NCBI GenBank assembly: GCA_016787045.1
Contig: JAEUVA010000038.1
Coordinates: 1-64,000 of the forward strand
Length of the DNA stretch: 64,000 nucleotides
Direction of reading: 5' to 3'
Source of the DNA: Chitinophagales bacterium
GTDB lineage: Bacteria; Bacteroidota; Bacteroidia; Chitinophagales; LD1
Shown: positions 44,542 through 53,438 of the stretch, in pieces
Layout of the letters: every line of letters starts with the position of its first letter
Position numbering within the stretch: the first letter of the stretch is position 1
Notes under the pieces: model-generated
Database searches by the model: none
What the model was told of the DNA's origin: nothing
The model's input: the letters and a program-made list of their open reading frames with translations, nothing else
Made by a program: the position numbers and the translations under genes

Positions 44542-45420
44542 TTAAAGCACGTTATTGGTTTGCTCTTTCACTTTTTCCAACTCATCTTTCATGTTCACTA
44601 CTATTTTTTGCATCACCGCATCGTTGGCTTTACTGCCCACGGTATTGATTTCGCGGCCCATTTCCTGTGCTATAAAATTCAGCTTCCTGCCCTTAAGCTC
44701 CTCTTTGTCTGCCACTATTTGCGCAAAATAGGTGCAGTGCGATTGTAAGCGCGAAAGCTCTTCGTTAATATCTAACTTCTCTATGTAAAAAATTACTTCT
44801 TGCTCAAACCTATTCTGATCTATTTTATCCTTAGATATAAATTGCTCTAAGTTATTTTGCAGCCGTTCCCGTACATCGTTAATTCTGCGCGGATCTTCCT
44901 TTTTTAACTCCGCAGCGTGGCTTTCAATGTTTTTAACTCGTTGCAACAAATCAGCTTTTGTAGAGTTTCCCTCGTTTACCCTAAAACCATCTACCTCTTT
45001 AACAGCATTCATCACCACTTTCTCAATGGTGGCCAGTTCATTTTCGCTGGCTTCTTCGTGGCTTTCGCCTATTACATCTGGCATCTGCAATATAGTGGGC
45101 AGCAGGCGCTCGGTGCTTACACCAACCTCATTGGCTATGCTTTTAAACTCATTAAAATAAGAGATAATGAGCTCGCGATTGAGCGAAATTTCAGAAGAAG
45201 CGGTGTTGTGTTCTAAAGAGATAAACACATCTACTTTGCCGCGCTGCAGCAGTATGCTCAACTTATTTCTCAATTCATACTCAAATGCTCTATACTTAGA
45301 TGGTAGCTTTACATTAAGATCTAAACCCTTTTGGCTATTGAGTGATTTTATCTCTACGTTAACGGTTTTATCGTCTATCTGCGCGCTGGCTTTACCAAAG
45401 CCGGTCATTGATTTTAGCAT
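44542..45420 (-). CDS. yicC: YicC family endoribonuclease-like protein
   Basis: A 292-residue protein of the YicC/YloC family. The N-terminal 'MLKSMTGFGKA' and C-terminal 'EELKGRKLNFIAQEMGREINTVGSKAND' are diagnostic. E. coli YicC has been described as an endoribonuclease involved in small RNA turnover. The start at 45420 (MLKSMTGFG) is chosen because it matches the family N-terminus; a longer frame to 45558 would add an unlikely leader that overlaps the divergent gene. It precedes gmk. Confidence 0.95.
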   Translation of the reverse strand: MLKSMTGFGKASAQIDDKTVNVEIKSLNSQKGLDLNVKLPSKYRAFEYELRNKLSILLQRGKVDVFISLEHNTASSEISLNRELIISYFNEFKSIANEVGVSTERLLPTILQMPDVIGESHEEASENELATIEKVVMNAVKEVDGFRVNEGNSTKADLLQRVKNIESHAAELKKEDPRRINDVRERLQNNLEQFISKDKIDQNRFEQEVIFYIEKLDINEELSRLQSHCTYFAQIVADKEELKGRKLNFIAQEMGREINTVGSKANDAVMQKIVVNMKDELEKVKEQTNNVL

Positions 45421-45544
45421 AGCAACGAAAATAAGAAGCCCCCGCAAACAAAAAACCAGATACCCTTTGCTAAAGAATGTTATCCGTCTTTTAAAAAAAA
45501 TTAAAAGCAATGAACATTTGTAAAGTGTGGTTTGTTTTGCACCC

Positions 45545-45859
45545 GTGAAAATAGCCATAGCTCGTGTCCTAATTCTCGTTTTTTTGTGTGTGAATGTTTT
45601 AGAGCTCAGCTCTCATGCCATGGCCAAAACCCCTAACCTCCGGCTGAGTTTAGAGAAGTTGAAAGAAGATACCGAAGAAAAAAACGAATCAAAAGATGCT
45701 AAAGATGGTGCTGATAAAAAGCTAAAACACATCACATCTGTGCCTGTACAGCTTCTGTTTCGCTCGTCACTTCTGTTTGAATATTTTATTCATCACCTTG
45801 TTATGGAGAGCTTACATATTCTTGCCTCTCCTACACCTCCTCCAGATTGCAACGCTTAG
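45545..45859 (+). CDS. Small exported hypothetical protein upstream of secretion operon
   Basis: About 104 residues from a GTG at 45545 (another GTG lies at 45527). The N-terminus is a hydrophobic signal or anchor (VKIAIARVLILVFLCVNVLELSSHA), followed by a Lys/Glu/Asp-rich linker and a hydrophobic 'VQLLFRSSLLFEYFIHHLVMESLHIL' segment that could be a second membrane helix. It ends in PTPPPDCNA. It is 48 bases before the ABC transporter gene on the same strand. It could be a small part of the export system, but no homology is recognised. Confidence 0.55.
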   Translation: MKIAIARVLILVFLCVNVLELSSHAMAKTPNLRLSLEKLKEDTEEKNESKDAKDGADKKLKHITSVPVQLLFRSSLLFEYFIHHLVMESLHILASPTPPPDCNA

Positions 45860-45907
45860 GTTTTTAGTTTAAAATCGTGTGTTGAGGCATTATCAATAAT
45901 AAATTAC

Positions 45908-47638
45908 ATGGAAAAAGAGCTTTCGCCATTAGAGCGTTTCTATAAACTTATTGCGTTAGAGCGAAAAGAAATAGCCAGCATCTATTTCTTCTCTGTACTC
46001 AGTGGCATCATCTATTTAAGTTTGCCGTTGGGCATACAAAGCATTATCAACTTGCTTTTTGGCGGCCTGGTATCCACTTCGCTGGTTGTGCTGATTGGGG
46101 TGGTACTGGTAGGTGTTTTGCTAAATGGTTGGCTGGTTATTTTGCAGATGCGGGTAAATGAGCGAATTCAAAGAAGGATTTTTACTCGCTTTAGCATGCA
46201 GTTTGCGTATAAAATTCCGCGGTTAGATTTAATTGCTGTAGACGATTACTACCTGCCCGAACTGGTCAACCGTTTTTTTGATACTGCTTCACTTCAAAAG
46301 GGCCTTTCAAAAGTGCTGCTTGATTTTCCGGCAGCCACAGTACAAATCATTTTTGGCATTGCGCTGCTCTCTTTCTACAACGCGTGGTTCTTGTTCTTGG
46401 GTTTGTTCTTAATTTTTGTGGTGGTGCTCATTATTTGGCTGACTTACCACAAAGGGCTGCGCACCTCCATTGCAGAGTCTGACTATAAATACGAAGTTGG
46501 ATATTGGTTAGAAGAAGTAGCACGCACAGTGAAAATCATCAAGTTTATGGGCATGACCGACTACCCCGTAAAACGAGCAGATACATTGGTGAGCGGCTAC
46601 TTAGATGCCCGGCAATCGCACTTCCGCATTTTGCAAATACAGTATTGGGCTTTTGTATTTTTTAAAATTGCCATTACTGCAGCGCTGCTGATAGCTGGCA
46701 GCGTACTGGTGATTAATCAACAACTTAATATCGGCCAGTTCATTGCTGCAGAGATTGTAATCATATTACTTTTAAACAGTATAGAAAAACTCATTAGCAG
46801 TTTAGATGTGGTGTATGATATGCTCACCTCACTTGAAAAGGTAAACTATCTGTTAGACAAACCCATGGAACGCAGCGGTGGTATTTATGTGCTGGATGTT
46901 TGCCAAAAAGAGGGGCTGAGCATAAAAGCGGAAAATCTCAGCTATCGCTACTCAGATGGAGACAAATACATCTTACAGTCTCTAAACTTTGAAATAAATG
47001 CAGGCGAAAAGGTTTGCATTTTTGGTTCGCAGGGGTCGGGCAAAACCACTTTGCTGCGGCTGTTTACCGGTGCCTACCTCAACTATGAAGGCAATTTATT
47101 GATTAATGAGTATCCAATTGGAAACTACGACCTACATGCTTTGCGCAATGAAATAGGCGTTTATTTAGCCAGTGCAGATTTGTTTTCGGGCACCTTACAT
47201 GAAAACCTTACACTTGGCGATGCTAACATCTCCAATCAATTGATATTTGATACGGCCAAACAAACAGGCCTATTGCCATATATACAAAGTTTACGCAATG
47301 GGTTGTTCACTATTATAGATTCTGCGGGCAAAAAATTGCCCCGAAATGTGGTGAATAAAATCTTGCTCACCCGTTCGCTGCTTACAGAGCCAAAACTGCT
47401 CTTGCTGGAAGATTGCTGGAGCGGACTGGAGCGGGTGGAGCAAGATACTATGATCAATTACTTAACCGGACAAGATTGTAAAACTACTCTAATAGCCATT
47501 ACCAACGATGAGTTATTCGCCTCCAAATGTGACAAAATAATTTTACTTGAAAATGGCCTTGTAAGTGCTGTAGGTTCCTTTGAAAAAGTGCGGGCTACAG
47601 TGGCTTACCAGAGAATGTTCAAATTACTCAGCTTGTAA
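45908..47638 (+). CDS. ABC exporter (membrane domain plus degenerate ATPase), type I secretion-like
   Basis: A 576-residue half-transporter without a peptidase domain. Six membrane spans (about 22-300) precede the nucleotide-binding domain (335-576). Walker A is intact (GSQGSGKTT, 373-381), but other motifs differ from the consensus: the Q-loop has Ser422 where Gln is expected, the LSGGQ signature reads KKLPRNVVN, Walker B ends Glu501-Asp502 instead of Asp-Glu, and the H-loop position reads AITND. Similar divergence may be typical for this Bacteroidota subfamily. It is followed by HlyD- and TolC-type genes, so it should form a three-part export channel. Confidence 0.92.
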   Translation: MEKELSPLERFYKLIALERKEIASIYFFSVLSGIIYLSLPLGIQSIINLLFGGLVSTSLVVLIGVVLVGVLLNGWLVILQMRVNERIQRRIFTRFSMQFAYKIPRLDLIAVDDYYLPELVNRFFDTASLQKGLSKVLLDFPAATVQIIFGIALLSFYNAWFLFLGLFLIFVVVLIIWLTYHKGLRTSIAESDYKYEVGYWLEEVARTVKIIKFMGMTDYPVKRADTLVSGYLDARQSHFRILQIQYWAFVFFKIAITAALLIAGSVLVINQQLNIGQFIAAEIVIILLLNSIEKLISSLDVVYDMLTSLEKVNYLLDKPMERSGGIYVLDVCQKEGLSIKAENLSYRYSDGDKYILQSLNFEINAGEKVCIFGSQGSGKTTLLRLFTGAYLNYEGNLLINEYPIGNYDLHALRNEIGVYLASADLFSGTLHENLTLGDANISNQLIFDTAKQTGLLPYIQSLRNGLFTIIDSAGKKLPRNVVNKILLTRSLLTEPKLLLLEDCWSGLERVEQDTMINYLTGQDCKTTLIAITNDELFASKCDKIILLENGLVSAVGSFEKVRATVAYQRMFKLLSL

Positions 47639-47649
47639 ACTATTGCCGT

Positions 47650-48993
47650 ATGTGGATGAAAGTAAACGATAATGATGACCTCGGCTTGGGCAAGCAGTAC
47701 GTTTCGTACCGTAAAGCATTTGAGCAAGGTACAGAACACAGCACCCGTAAATGGATGGGTATAATGCTGCTGATAGGTGTGGTAATACTGCTATTGCCTT
47801 GGACACAAAACATACAAGCGCCCGGTGTAGTAACCACCCGTATGCCCGAGCAAAGACCTCAGGAATTAAACAGCATTATTGCCGGAAAAATTGAAAAGTG
47901 GTACGTGAAAGAAGGAGATGTGGTAAACAAAGGCGACACCATACTTCGCATATCAGAAGTGAAAGAAACCTACTTAGACCCTCAGCTTTTGCAGCGCACC
48001 GATGACCAAATAAAAGCCAAAGAAAAAACGGTCGATTTTTATCGAGATAAAGTAGTAGCTATAGACAACCAATTGTTAGCGCTAACTCAGGCGCGCGACC
48101 TAAAGTTGGAGCAACTGCGCAACAAAATACAACAAGCCATCCTTTATGTACAGAGCGACAGCATGGCGCTGGAGGCCTCCAAAACAGAACTTAGTATTTC
48201 GCAAGAGCAATACAAGCGACAAAAAGAATTATACGATGCAGGATTAAAATCACTCACAGAGTTAGAACAGCGAAAGCAAGCCCTTCAAAATGCGGAGGCC
48301 AAGCGTACCATTGCCGAAAACAAGTTTACCAACGCCAAAAACGACTACCTCAATGCCCGCATAGAGCTCAACCAAACCGATCGCGAATACAGCGAAAAAA
48401 TAGCGAAAGCTGCATCTGAAAAATTTGCCACGCTAAGTATGGTTACTACCGGTGAAGGCGACATTGCCAAACTGGAAAATCAGTTTTCTAACTATGCCAT
48501 CCGCAATGCCTTTTACTATATCACTGCACCTCAAAACGGGCAAATAACCCGCACAGTAAAAGCCGGTATAGGCGAAGTAGTAAAAGAGGGCGAAATGCTG
48601 GTAAAAATTGTGCCTCAAAATTTTGAATACGCGGTAGAAATGTACGTAAGCCCAGTTGACTTACCACTCATTTCATTAGGTCAAAAAGTACGATTTCAAT
48701 TTGATGGCTGGCCCTCTATTGTTTTCAGCGGCTGGCAAAACATCAGCTACGGTACTTTTGGCGGAAATATAGTGGCCATTGATAACAGCATTTCAGATAA
48801 CGGCAAATTTAGAGTATTGGTTGCCGAAGATCAGCAAGACGTAGATTGGCCTCGTGCACTCAAAGTAGGCGGTGGCGCAAAGGGCATGGCGCTTTTAAAA
48901 GATGTACCGCTTTACTACGAACTGTGGCGAAAGCTCAATGGTTTCCCTCCCGACTTTTATACCACTGCCTCTGAAAAAACTGCCAAGAAGTAA
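47650..48993 (+). CDS. HlyD family membrane fusion protein
   Basis: A 447-residue periplasmic adaptor with one N-terminal span (about 36-54). 'NSIIAGKIEKWYVKEGDVVNKGDTILRISEVK' is the first half of the lipoyl-like domain, a long coiled coil runs from about 110 to 260, and 'NAFYYITAPQNGQITRTVKAGIGEVVKEGEMLVKIVP' completes it. HlyD-type proteins link the inner membrane ABC exporter to a TolC pore. The stop overlaps the next gene's start by one base (TAATG), so translation is coupled. Confidence 0.94.
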   Translation: MWMKVNDNDDLGLGKQYVSYRKAFEQGTEHSTRKWMGIMLLIGVVILLLPWTQNIQAPGVVTTRMPEQRPQELNSIIAGKIEKWYVKEGDVVNKGDTILRISEVKETYLDPQLLQRTDDQIKAKEKTVDFYRDKVVAIDNQLLALTQARDLKLEQLRNKIQQAILYVQSDSMALEASKTELSISQEQYKRQKELYDAGLKSLTELEQRKQALQNAEAKRTIAENKFTNAKNDYLNARIELNQTDREYSEKIAKAASEKFATLSMVTTGEGDIAKLENQFSNYAIRNAFYYITAPQNGQITRTVKAGIGEVVKEGEMLVKIVPQNFEYAVEMYVSPVDLPLISLGQKVRFQFDGWPSIVFSGWQNISYGTFGGNIVAIDNSISDNGKFRVLVAEDQQDVDWPRALKVGGGAKGMALLKDVPLYYELWRKLNGFPPDFYTTASEKTAKK

Positions 48994-50405
48994 TGATTCG
49001 CATACCCCTGTTATACATTCTGCTTATTCTTGGACTTGTAAGTACTGCACAAAGCCCTGCGCGAACACTTACTGTGGCAGAGTTTGTTGAAATAATAAAA
49101 CAATACCACCCTATTGCCAAGCAAGCTGCACTATTGCCACAGCAGGCATTAGCAGAGTTGCGGTTGGCTCAGGGCGGATGGGACCCCACAATATACTCTA
49201 ACTACGACCGCAAAACGTATGATGGAAAAAACTACTACTCATATTTTGAAAACAACATAAAAGTACCGGTCTGGTATGGCATAGAAATAAAAGGCGGATA
49301 CGATGTAGTGTATGGCAACAACCTCAACCCAGAAAAAATATTGCCCGATGATGGGTTAGGTTACTTGGGTGTTTCTGTATCCCTGCTTCGAAATATGCTG
49401 ATGGATAAACAACGGGCCGCCTTGCGTCAGGCACAGTTGTTTCGCGAAGCAAGTGAACAGCAAAAGCTCATACAACTCAACGACTTGCTGCTAGATGCCG
49501 TTAAAGCTTACTACGAATGGAGTTACGCTTACAACGAGTTACAGGTGTATAACGAGGCCGTAAGACTCGCAGAAATTCGATATGATGCTACTAAAAAAAC
49601 TGCGCAGTTAGGCGACAGACCAGCCATTGATACTATAGAAGCCCTTACTCAACTGCAAGGCAGGCAACTGCAACAAGCCGAAGCCAAACTACATTTTGTA
49701 AAATCTAGTTTTGAGCTTGCCAATTACCTTTGGTTAGACAATGGACAACCACGTCCATTTGATACTCTTCTTCTGCCCTCACCCCTTTCGTCTGAATTTT
49801 TGCAGGTAGAAATTTTGCTAAGCCAAGTGGATGAATTAGAAGTACAACTTCGTCAATCGCACCCGGAGTTATTGAACTATAGACTTAAACTCCGCCAGTT
49901 AGACATTGAGCGTAGATTAAAAATCGAGAACCTAAAACCCACACTCAATGCCAGCTACAACGTACTGAGCGAGCGATTCAATTTTAAAAGCGATGCCGGT
50001 ATTCTGTTTACCAACAACTACAAGTTCGGGGTAAATTTTTCTATGCCTTTATCTTTTACTCAAGGGCGTGCTGAGCTAAAACTGACACGGTTAAAAATTG
50101 AGTATGCCCGCTATGAGTTAGATAACAAAACACAGCAGTTAGTCAACAAACTCAAGTCTTACTATAATGAATTGGTTATTCTACAGCAACAAACCCGCAT
50201 TTATCAATCATCGTTAGAAGGATTTCAACGCCTGTTTGATGGAGAAACCATTCGCTTCCAAAATGGTGAAAGTTCATTATTCTTAGTGAACGCCCGAGAA
50301 AACCGGTATCTTGAATCGCAAGTAAAACTACGCGAACTACAAGCCAAGTTTTACAAAACAGATGCTTTGCTTAAATGGACGCTGGGCAACTTAGCCACAC
50401 GATAA
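48993..50405 (+). CDS. TolC family outer membrane efflux protein
   Basis: A 470-residue outer membrane protein with a signal peptide (residues 1-18) and long coiled-coil helices of the TolC fold. 'VAEFVEIIKQYHPIAKQAALLPQQALAELRLAQGGWDPTIYSNYDRKTYDG' and 'QSHPELLNYRLKLRQLDIERRLKIENLKPTLNASYN' are the two halves of the repeated structure. It is the last gene of the ABC-HlyD-TolC operon. The gap to the next, convergent gene is only 3 bases. Confidence 0.93.
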   Translation: MIRIPLLYILLILGLVSTAQSPARTLTVAEFVEIIKQYHPIAKQAALLPQQALAELRLAQGGWDPTIYSNYDRKTYDGKNYYSYFENNIKVPVWYGIEIKGGYDVVYGNNLNPEKILPDDGLGYLGVSVSLLRNMLMDKQRAALRQAQLFREASEQQKLIQLNDLLLDAVKAYYEWSYAYNELQVYNEAVRLAEIRYDATKKTAQLGDRPAIDTIEALTQLQGRQLQQAEAKLHFVKSSFELANYLWLDNGQPRPFDTLLLPSPLSSEFLQVEILLSQVDELEVQLRQSHPELLNYRLKLRQLDIERRLKIENLKPTLNASYNVLSERFNFKSDAGILFTNNYKFGVNFSMPLSFTQGRAELKLTRLKIEYARYELDNKTQQLVNKLKSYYNELVILQQQTRIYQSSLEGFQRLFDGETIRFQNGESSLFLVNARENRYLESQVKLRELQAKFYKTDALLKWTLGNLATR

Positions 50406-50408
50406 CCA

Positions 50409-52073
50409 TTATTTACTTACACTAAATTTATGAATGGATTGGAACTGCGCCCCACTCATTGTAATAAAATATAATCCATCCATTAGCCCGAGAGTCGGAA
50501 TGCTGAAGGTATTTTGATTTATCTGGTAGGTACTCAGCAACTGCCCGCTAACGCTAAAAAGTTCTGCTCGCTCAATAATGCTATTGGCTGTAATGTTTAA
50601 ACCATTTTTTGCAGGGTTAGGATAAATCAAAGCTACGGGGTTTTGTCCGGGTAGCCCTACCGAAACTTCTTCTGCCTTGTATACTTTTATACTGTTTGGA
50701 GTAACCAGGTAATCTTGTGCAGTATGCGTAAGTGCGCCATTGGCAATTAGCACTTCACGCACACTATCCATAGGTAGCACCGGCAAATCCACGTACAGCT
50801 TGTAAACACCATCTGGCACCTGATTAAACTGATATTGGCCAGCATTATTCGTACGTGTGTGTGCCACTGGAATTTTACTTGCAGCATCAGCCAGCCATAC
50901 GCTAACGTTGGTGGCATAGCCATCAGCCGTATCGGTTTTAAATGTGCCGTAACTGCTAAACAATGTGCCGCTAATTGTTCCATTGCCGGTGGTGGGTAAT
51001 AGTTTCAGAGCATTGAAACCGTAAGCCAGTGAGTCGCAACTAAGGTTGATAGCCGTGGCATCGTTCCAAAGGAAGACACTATCGTAATAAGTAGGTACTG
51101 CACCCGGATGAAGCAAAGTGTCTAATGTAATTTTTACAATATATGTGGCAAAGGGCACCCCATTAAAAATAAAATTTCCGTTACTGCCGATTGTGGCTGT
51201 ACCCGCTGGGTTTGCCTGTGTAGAGTCCAGATTATAGCCAAACAACTCCACCTCGCCACCCAGTGCGCTGTTGCCTTGAAATTTTGCATGACCGGCCACA
51301 TTCTGCATACCATCTTGTATTTGTAGAAACACGCCTGAGTCAAACACACCATCACCGGCATCTGCAATTACTATTTTTAAATGGTAAGTAATGCCTGGCT
51401 GTGCTATGAATGATGCGGTGAGTGGCACGGTATATCCATCAAAGCAATGGAGTGTAGAATTGGTACCATCTATATAGAGTTGCGGGGCTAAAGTGCATGG
51501 TAGATTATTGATATTGTTAATAGATACCGGGTAGTTGGTGCCGGGTATAGTGGCGATATTTTGTGTGGTACTGTTAGTAGGGTCCGTTACGTAAAATGCA
51601 AAAATATCGTTGAAACTGGTGCATACATACTCCGGATACTCTTCTGATGCAAATACATAGTTGACGAACACCGTGTCTAACACCGGGCTGCTAAAATCAA
51701 ATTCAATTTTCACGGCATCATAGGTAACATACGATGTGCCGGAAGTTTGTTGCAATGAATTGGTAAGATCTATATCTCCGGGCATATTGAGGTTGGTGCT
51801 GGCAAAAAAACCAGCCGGATAACTCAAGTCTGTATTCGCAATACCGGTGGAAATGACGATGCCTCTGGAAATACCAAACGAAACTGCACTATCTTCAAAA
51901 TAACTGAACGCCTGAGGTGGGCCTTGGTAGCTTACATTTGAAATAGCTACACACTCTCCACCCATTAGGTTAGAGAGATACTGCTGCCAGTTTATATTGT
52001 TTTTGACAAGTAATTGACTGTGTGCGTTTCCGCTAATCAATAAAATCAAAACGGGGAGTAATCGTTTATGCAT
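50409..52073 (-). CDS. T9SS-exported surface protein with choice-of-anchor L domain
   Basis: A 554-residue protein with a signal peptide cleaved before Gln (AHSQ). The N-terminal region 'SRGIVISTGIANTD...DAVKIEFDFSSPVLDTVFVNYVFASEEYPEYVCTSFNDIFAFYV' is the choice-of-anchor L domain, then come SdrD B-like/Cna B-like repeats ('GTISGTLFSSYGTFKTDTADGYATNVSVWL...NNAGQYQFNQVPDGVYKLYVD'), and the end 'LIYPNPAKNGLNITA...DGLYFITMSGAQFQSIHKFSVSK' is a T9SS type A signal. It is likely an adhesin or surface-layer protein. The ATG at 52073 is preferred to a TTG at 52094. Confidence 0.9.
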   Translation of the reverse strand: MHKRLLPVLILLISGNAHSQLLVKNNINWQQYLSNLMGGECVAISNVSYQGPPQAFSYFEDSAVSFGISRGIVISTGIANTDLSYPAGFFASTNLNMPGDIDLTNSLQQTSGTSYVTYDAVKIEFDFSSPVLDTVFVNYVFASEEYPEYVCTSFNDIFAFYVTDPTNSTTQNIATIPGTNYPVSINNINNLPCTLAPQLYIDGTNSTLHCFDGYTVPLTASFIAQPGITYHLKIVIADAGDGVFDSGVFLQIQDGMQNVAGHAKFQGNSALGGEVELFGYNLDSTQANPAGTATIGSNGNFIFNGVPFATYIVKITLDTLLHPGAVPTYYDSVFLWNDATAINLSCDSLAYGFNALKLLPTTGNGTISGTLFSSYGTFKTDTADGYATNVSVWLADAASKIPVAHTRTNNAGQYQFNQVPDGVYKLYVDLPVLPMDSVREVLIANGALTHTAQDYLVTPNSIKVYKAEEVSVGLPGQNPVALIYPNPAKNGLNITANSIIERAELFSVSGQLLSTYQINQNTFSIPTLGLMDGLYFITMSGAQFQSIHKFSVSK

Positions 52074-52132
52074 ACTCAGAAGTTTATTCACCAAAGATGT
52101 AAATTCTACGCGGATAGTTGTGTATCGCCAAA

Positions 52133-52675
52133 TTAATCTGTAGTTACCTGATAAATGTCTCTCAAGTTTCGCCCCAGTCCATCATAATCCAATCCATATC
52201 CCACTATAAACTCATTGGGAATTTCCATGCCTATATAATCTACATGCAGACGGTTCTGTAGGGCTTCGGGCTTTACTAAAAGAGAGGCAATTTTGAGTGA
52301 TGCGGGGTTTTGTTGTTGTAATCCGGGCAAAATTTTGGCCAATGTGTTGCCGGTATCTACTATATCTTCAATAATGATAATGTGTCGGTCGGTTATGTTT
52401 TCGGCTAACCCGATAAGTGCAGATACGTTGCCAGAGCTTTGCGTACCGATATATGAAGCTGCCTTTACAAAACTTATCTCACAATCCAGCTTTAGCTCTT
52501 TCATCAAATCGGCAGCAAACATAAAGGAACCGTTGAGCAGCGGCACTAACAATGGTCGCTTACCAATATAATCATCATTTATCTGATGCGCTACAGCCCT
52601 AACAGTTGTTAGTATTTCGCTCTCGCTTTTGTAGAGCCGAAACGTTTTGTCTTTCAGGCGAACTAACTTTTCCAT
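52133..52675 (-). CDS. hpt: Hypoxanthine phosphoribosyltransferase
   Basis: A 180-residue purine salvage enzyme that makes IMP (or GMP) from hypoxanthine (or guanine) and PRPP. The PRPP loop 'IIIIEDIVDTGNTL' (99-112, Glu103/Asp104) and 'PLLNGSFMFAADLMKELK' are the type-specific motifs, and 'EFIVGYGLDYDGLGRNLRDIY' is the C-terminal hood region. The ATG at 52675 (MEKLVRL) is preferred to a TTG at 52693. Neighbours on the same strand seem unrelated. Confidence 0.95.
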   Translation of the reverse strand: MEKLVRLKDKTFRLYKSESEILTTVRAVAHQINDDYIGKRPLLVPLLNGSFMFAADLMKELKLDCEISFVKAASYIGTQSSGNVSALIGLAENITDRHIIIIEDIVDTGNTLAKILPGLQQQNPASLKIASLLVKPEALQNRLHVDYIGMEIPNEFIVGYGLDYDGLGRNLRDIYQVTTD

Positions 52676-52729
52676 TGTTTGGCTTTCGCTCAAACCTACT
52701 ATTTTTTGCGACTTAGCCGTACCAATCAG

Positions 52730-53377
52730 CTACTTCTTTAGTTTATCGGCAAAATATTTTTCAAATTTCTCTACCTTGGGTACAATGACAAAAGTGCAGT
52801 AGGGGTTGCTGTTTTTATTTTCGTTGTAATAGTTTTGGTGATAATCTTCGGCTTTGTAAAACACCGTTAAGGGTTCTAGTGTGGTTACAATAGGATCGTT
52901 AAATGCCCCTGACTTTTGCAGCCCGCTAATCACCTCTCCGGCAATTTTCTTTTGCTCTTCATTGGCATAGAAGATAACTGAACGGTATTGTGTGCCCACA
53001 TCATTTCCCTGACGGTTGAGCGTAGTGGGGTCGTGTGTTTTAAAAAAAACTTGCAATATTTCTATGAGAGATACTTTTGATGTATCAAACACGATTTGCA
53101 CACATTCGGCATGATCGGTGAGTCCGGTGCAAATTTCTTTGTATGTGGGGTTTTTAACTTTTCCTCCGGCATAACCGGAAGTTACACTCAATACTCCATT
53201 TAATCTTTGATAAATTGCTTCGGTGCACCAAAAACACCCTCCGCCAATGGTGATGGTATCTGTCATGTGGTTGTGGTAAGTTTTAGTAGTAGTGTTTTTG
53301 TTGGCTGTTTTTTGCGCACAACTCTGCAATGGAACAGACAAAAGCGAAACTAGTGTGTAAATCAATATTCGGTTCAT
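52730..53377 (-). CDS. msrA: Peptide-methionine (S)-S-oxide reductase, lipoprotein form
   Basis: A 215-residue methionine sulfoxide reductase A. The catalytic Cys48 lies in 'GGGCFWCTE', and 'SGYAGGKVKNPTYKEICTGLTDHAECVQIVFD' and 'THDPTTLNRQGNDVGTQYRSVIFY' are diagnostic. A lipobox (LQSC, Cys20) predicts membrane attachment outside the cytoplasm, so it repairs oxidised envelope proteins. A further Cys in 'NPYCTFV' may be the resolving residue. It stands alone between hpt and the glucosaminidase gene. Confidence 0.95.
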   Translation of the reverse strand: MNRILIYTLVSLLSVPLQSCAQKTANKNTTTKTYHNHMTDTITIGGGCFWCTEAIYQRLNGVLSVTSGYAGGKVKNPTYKEICTGLTDHAECVQIVFDTSKVSLIEILQVFFKTHDPTTLNRQGNDVGTQYRSVIFYANEEQKKIAGEVISGLQKSGAFNDPIVTTLEPLTVFYKAEDYHQNYYNENKNSNPYCTFVIVPKVEKFEKYFADKLKK

Positions 53378-53438
53378 AGTCGTTTACTTACGACAAAACA
53401 AACCAAACCGGTTTTAGTTGTGTGTTAAGATGGGTTAA

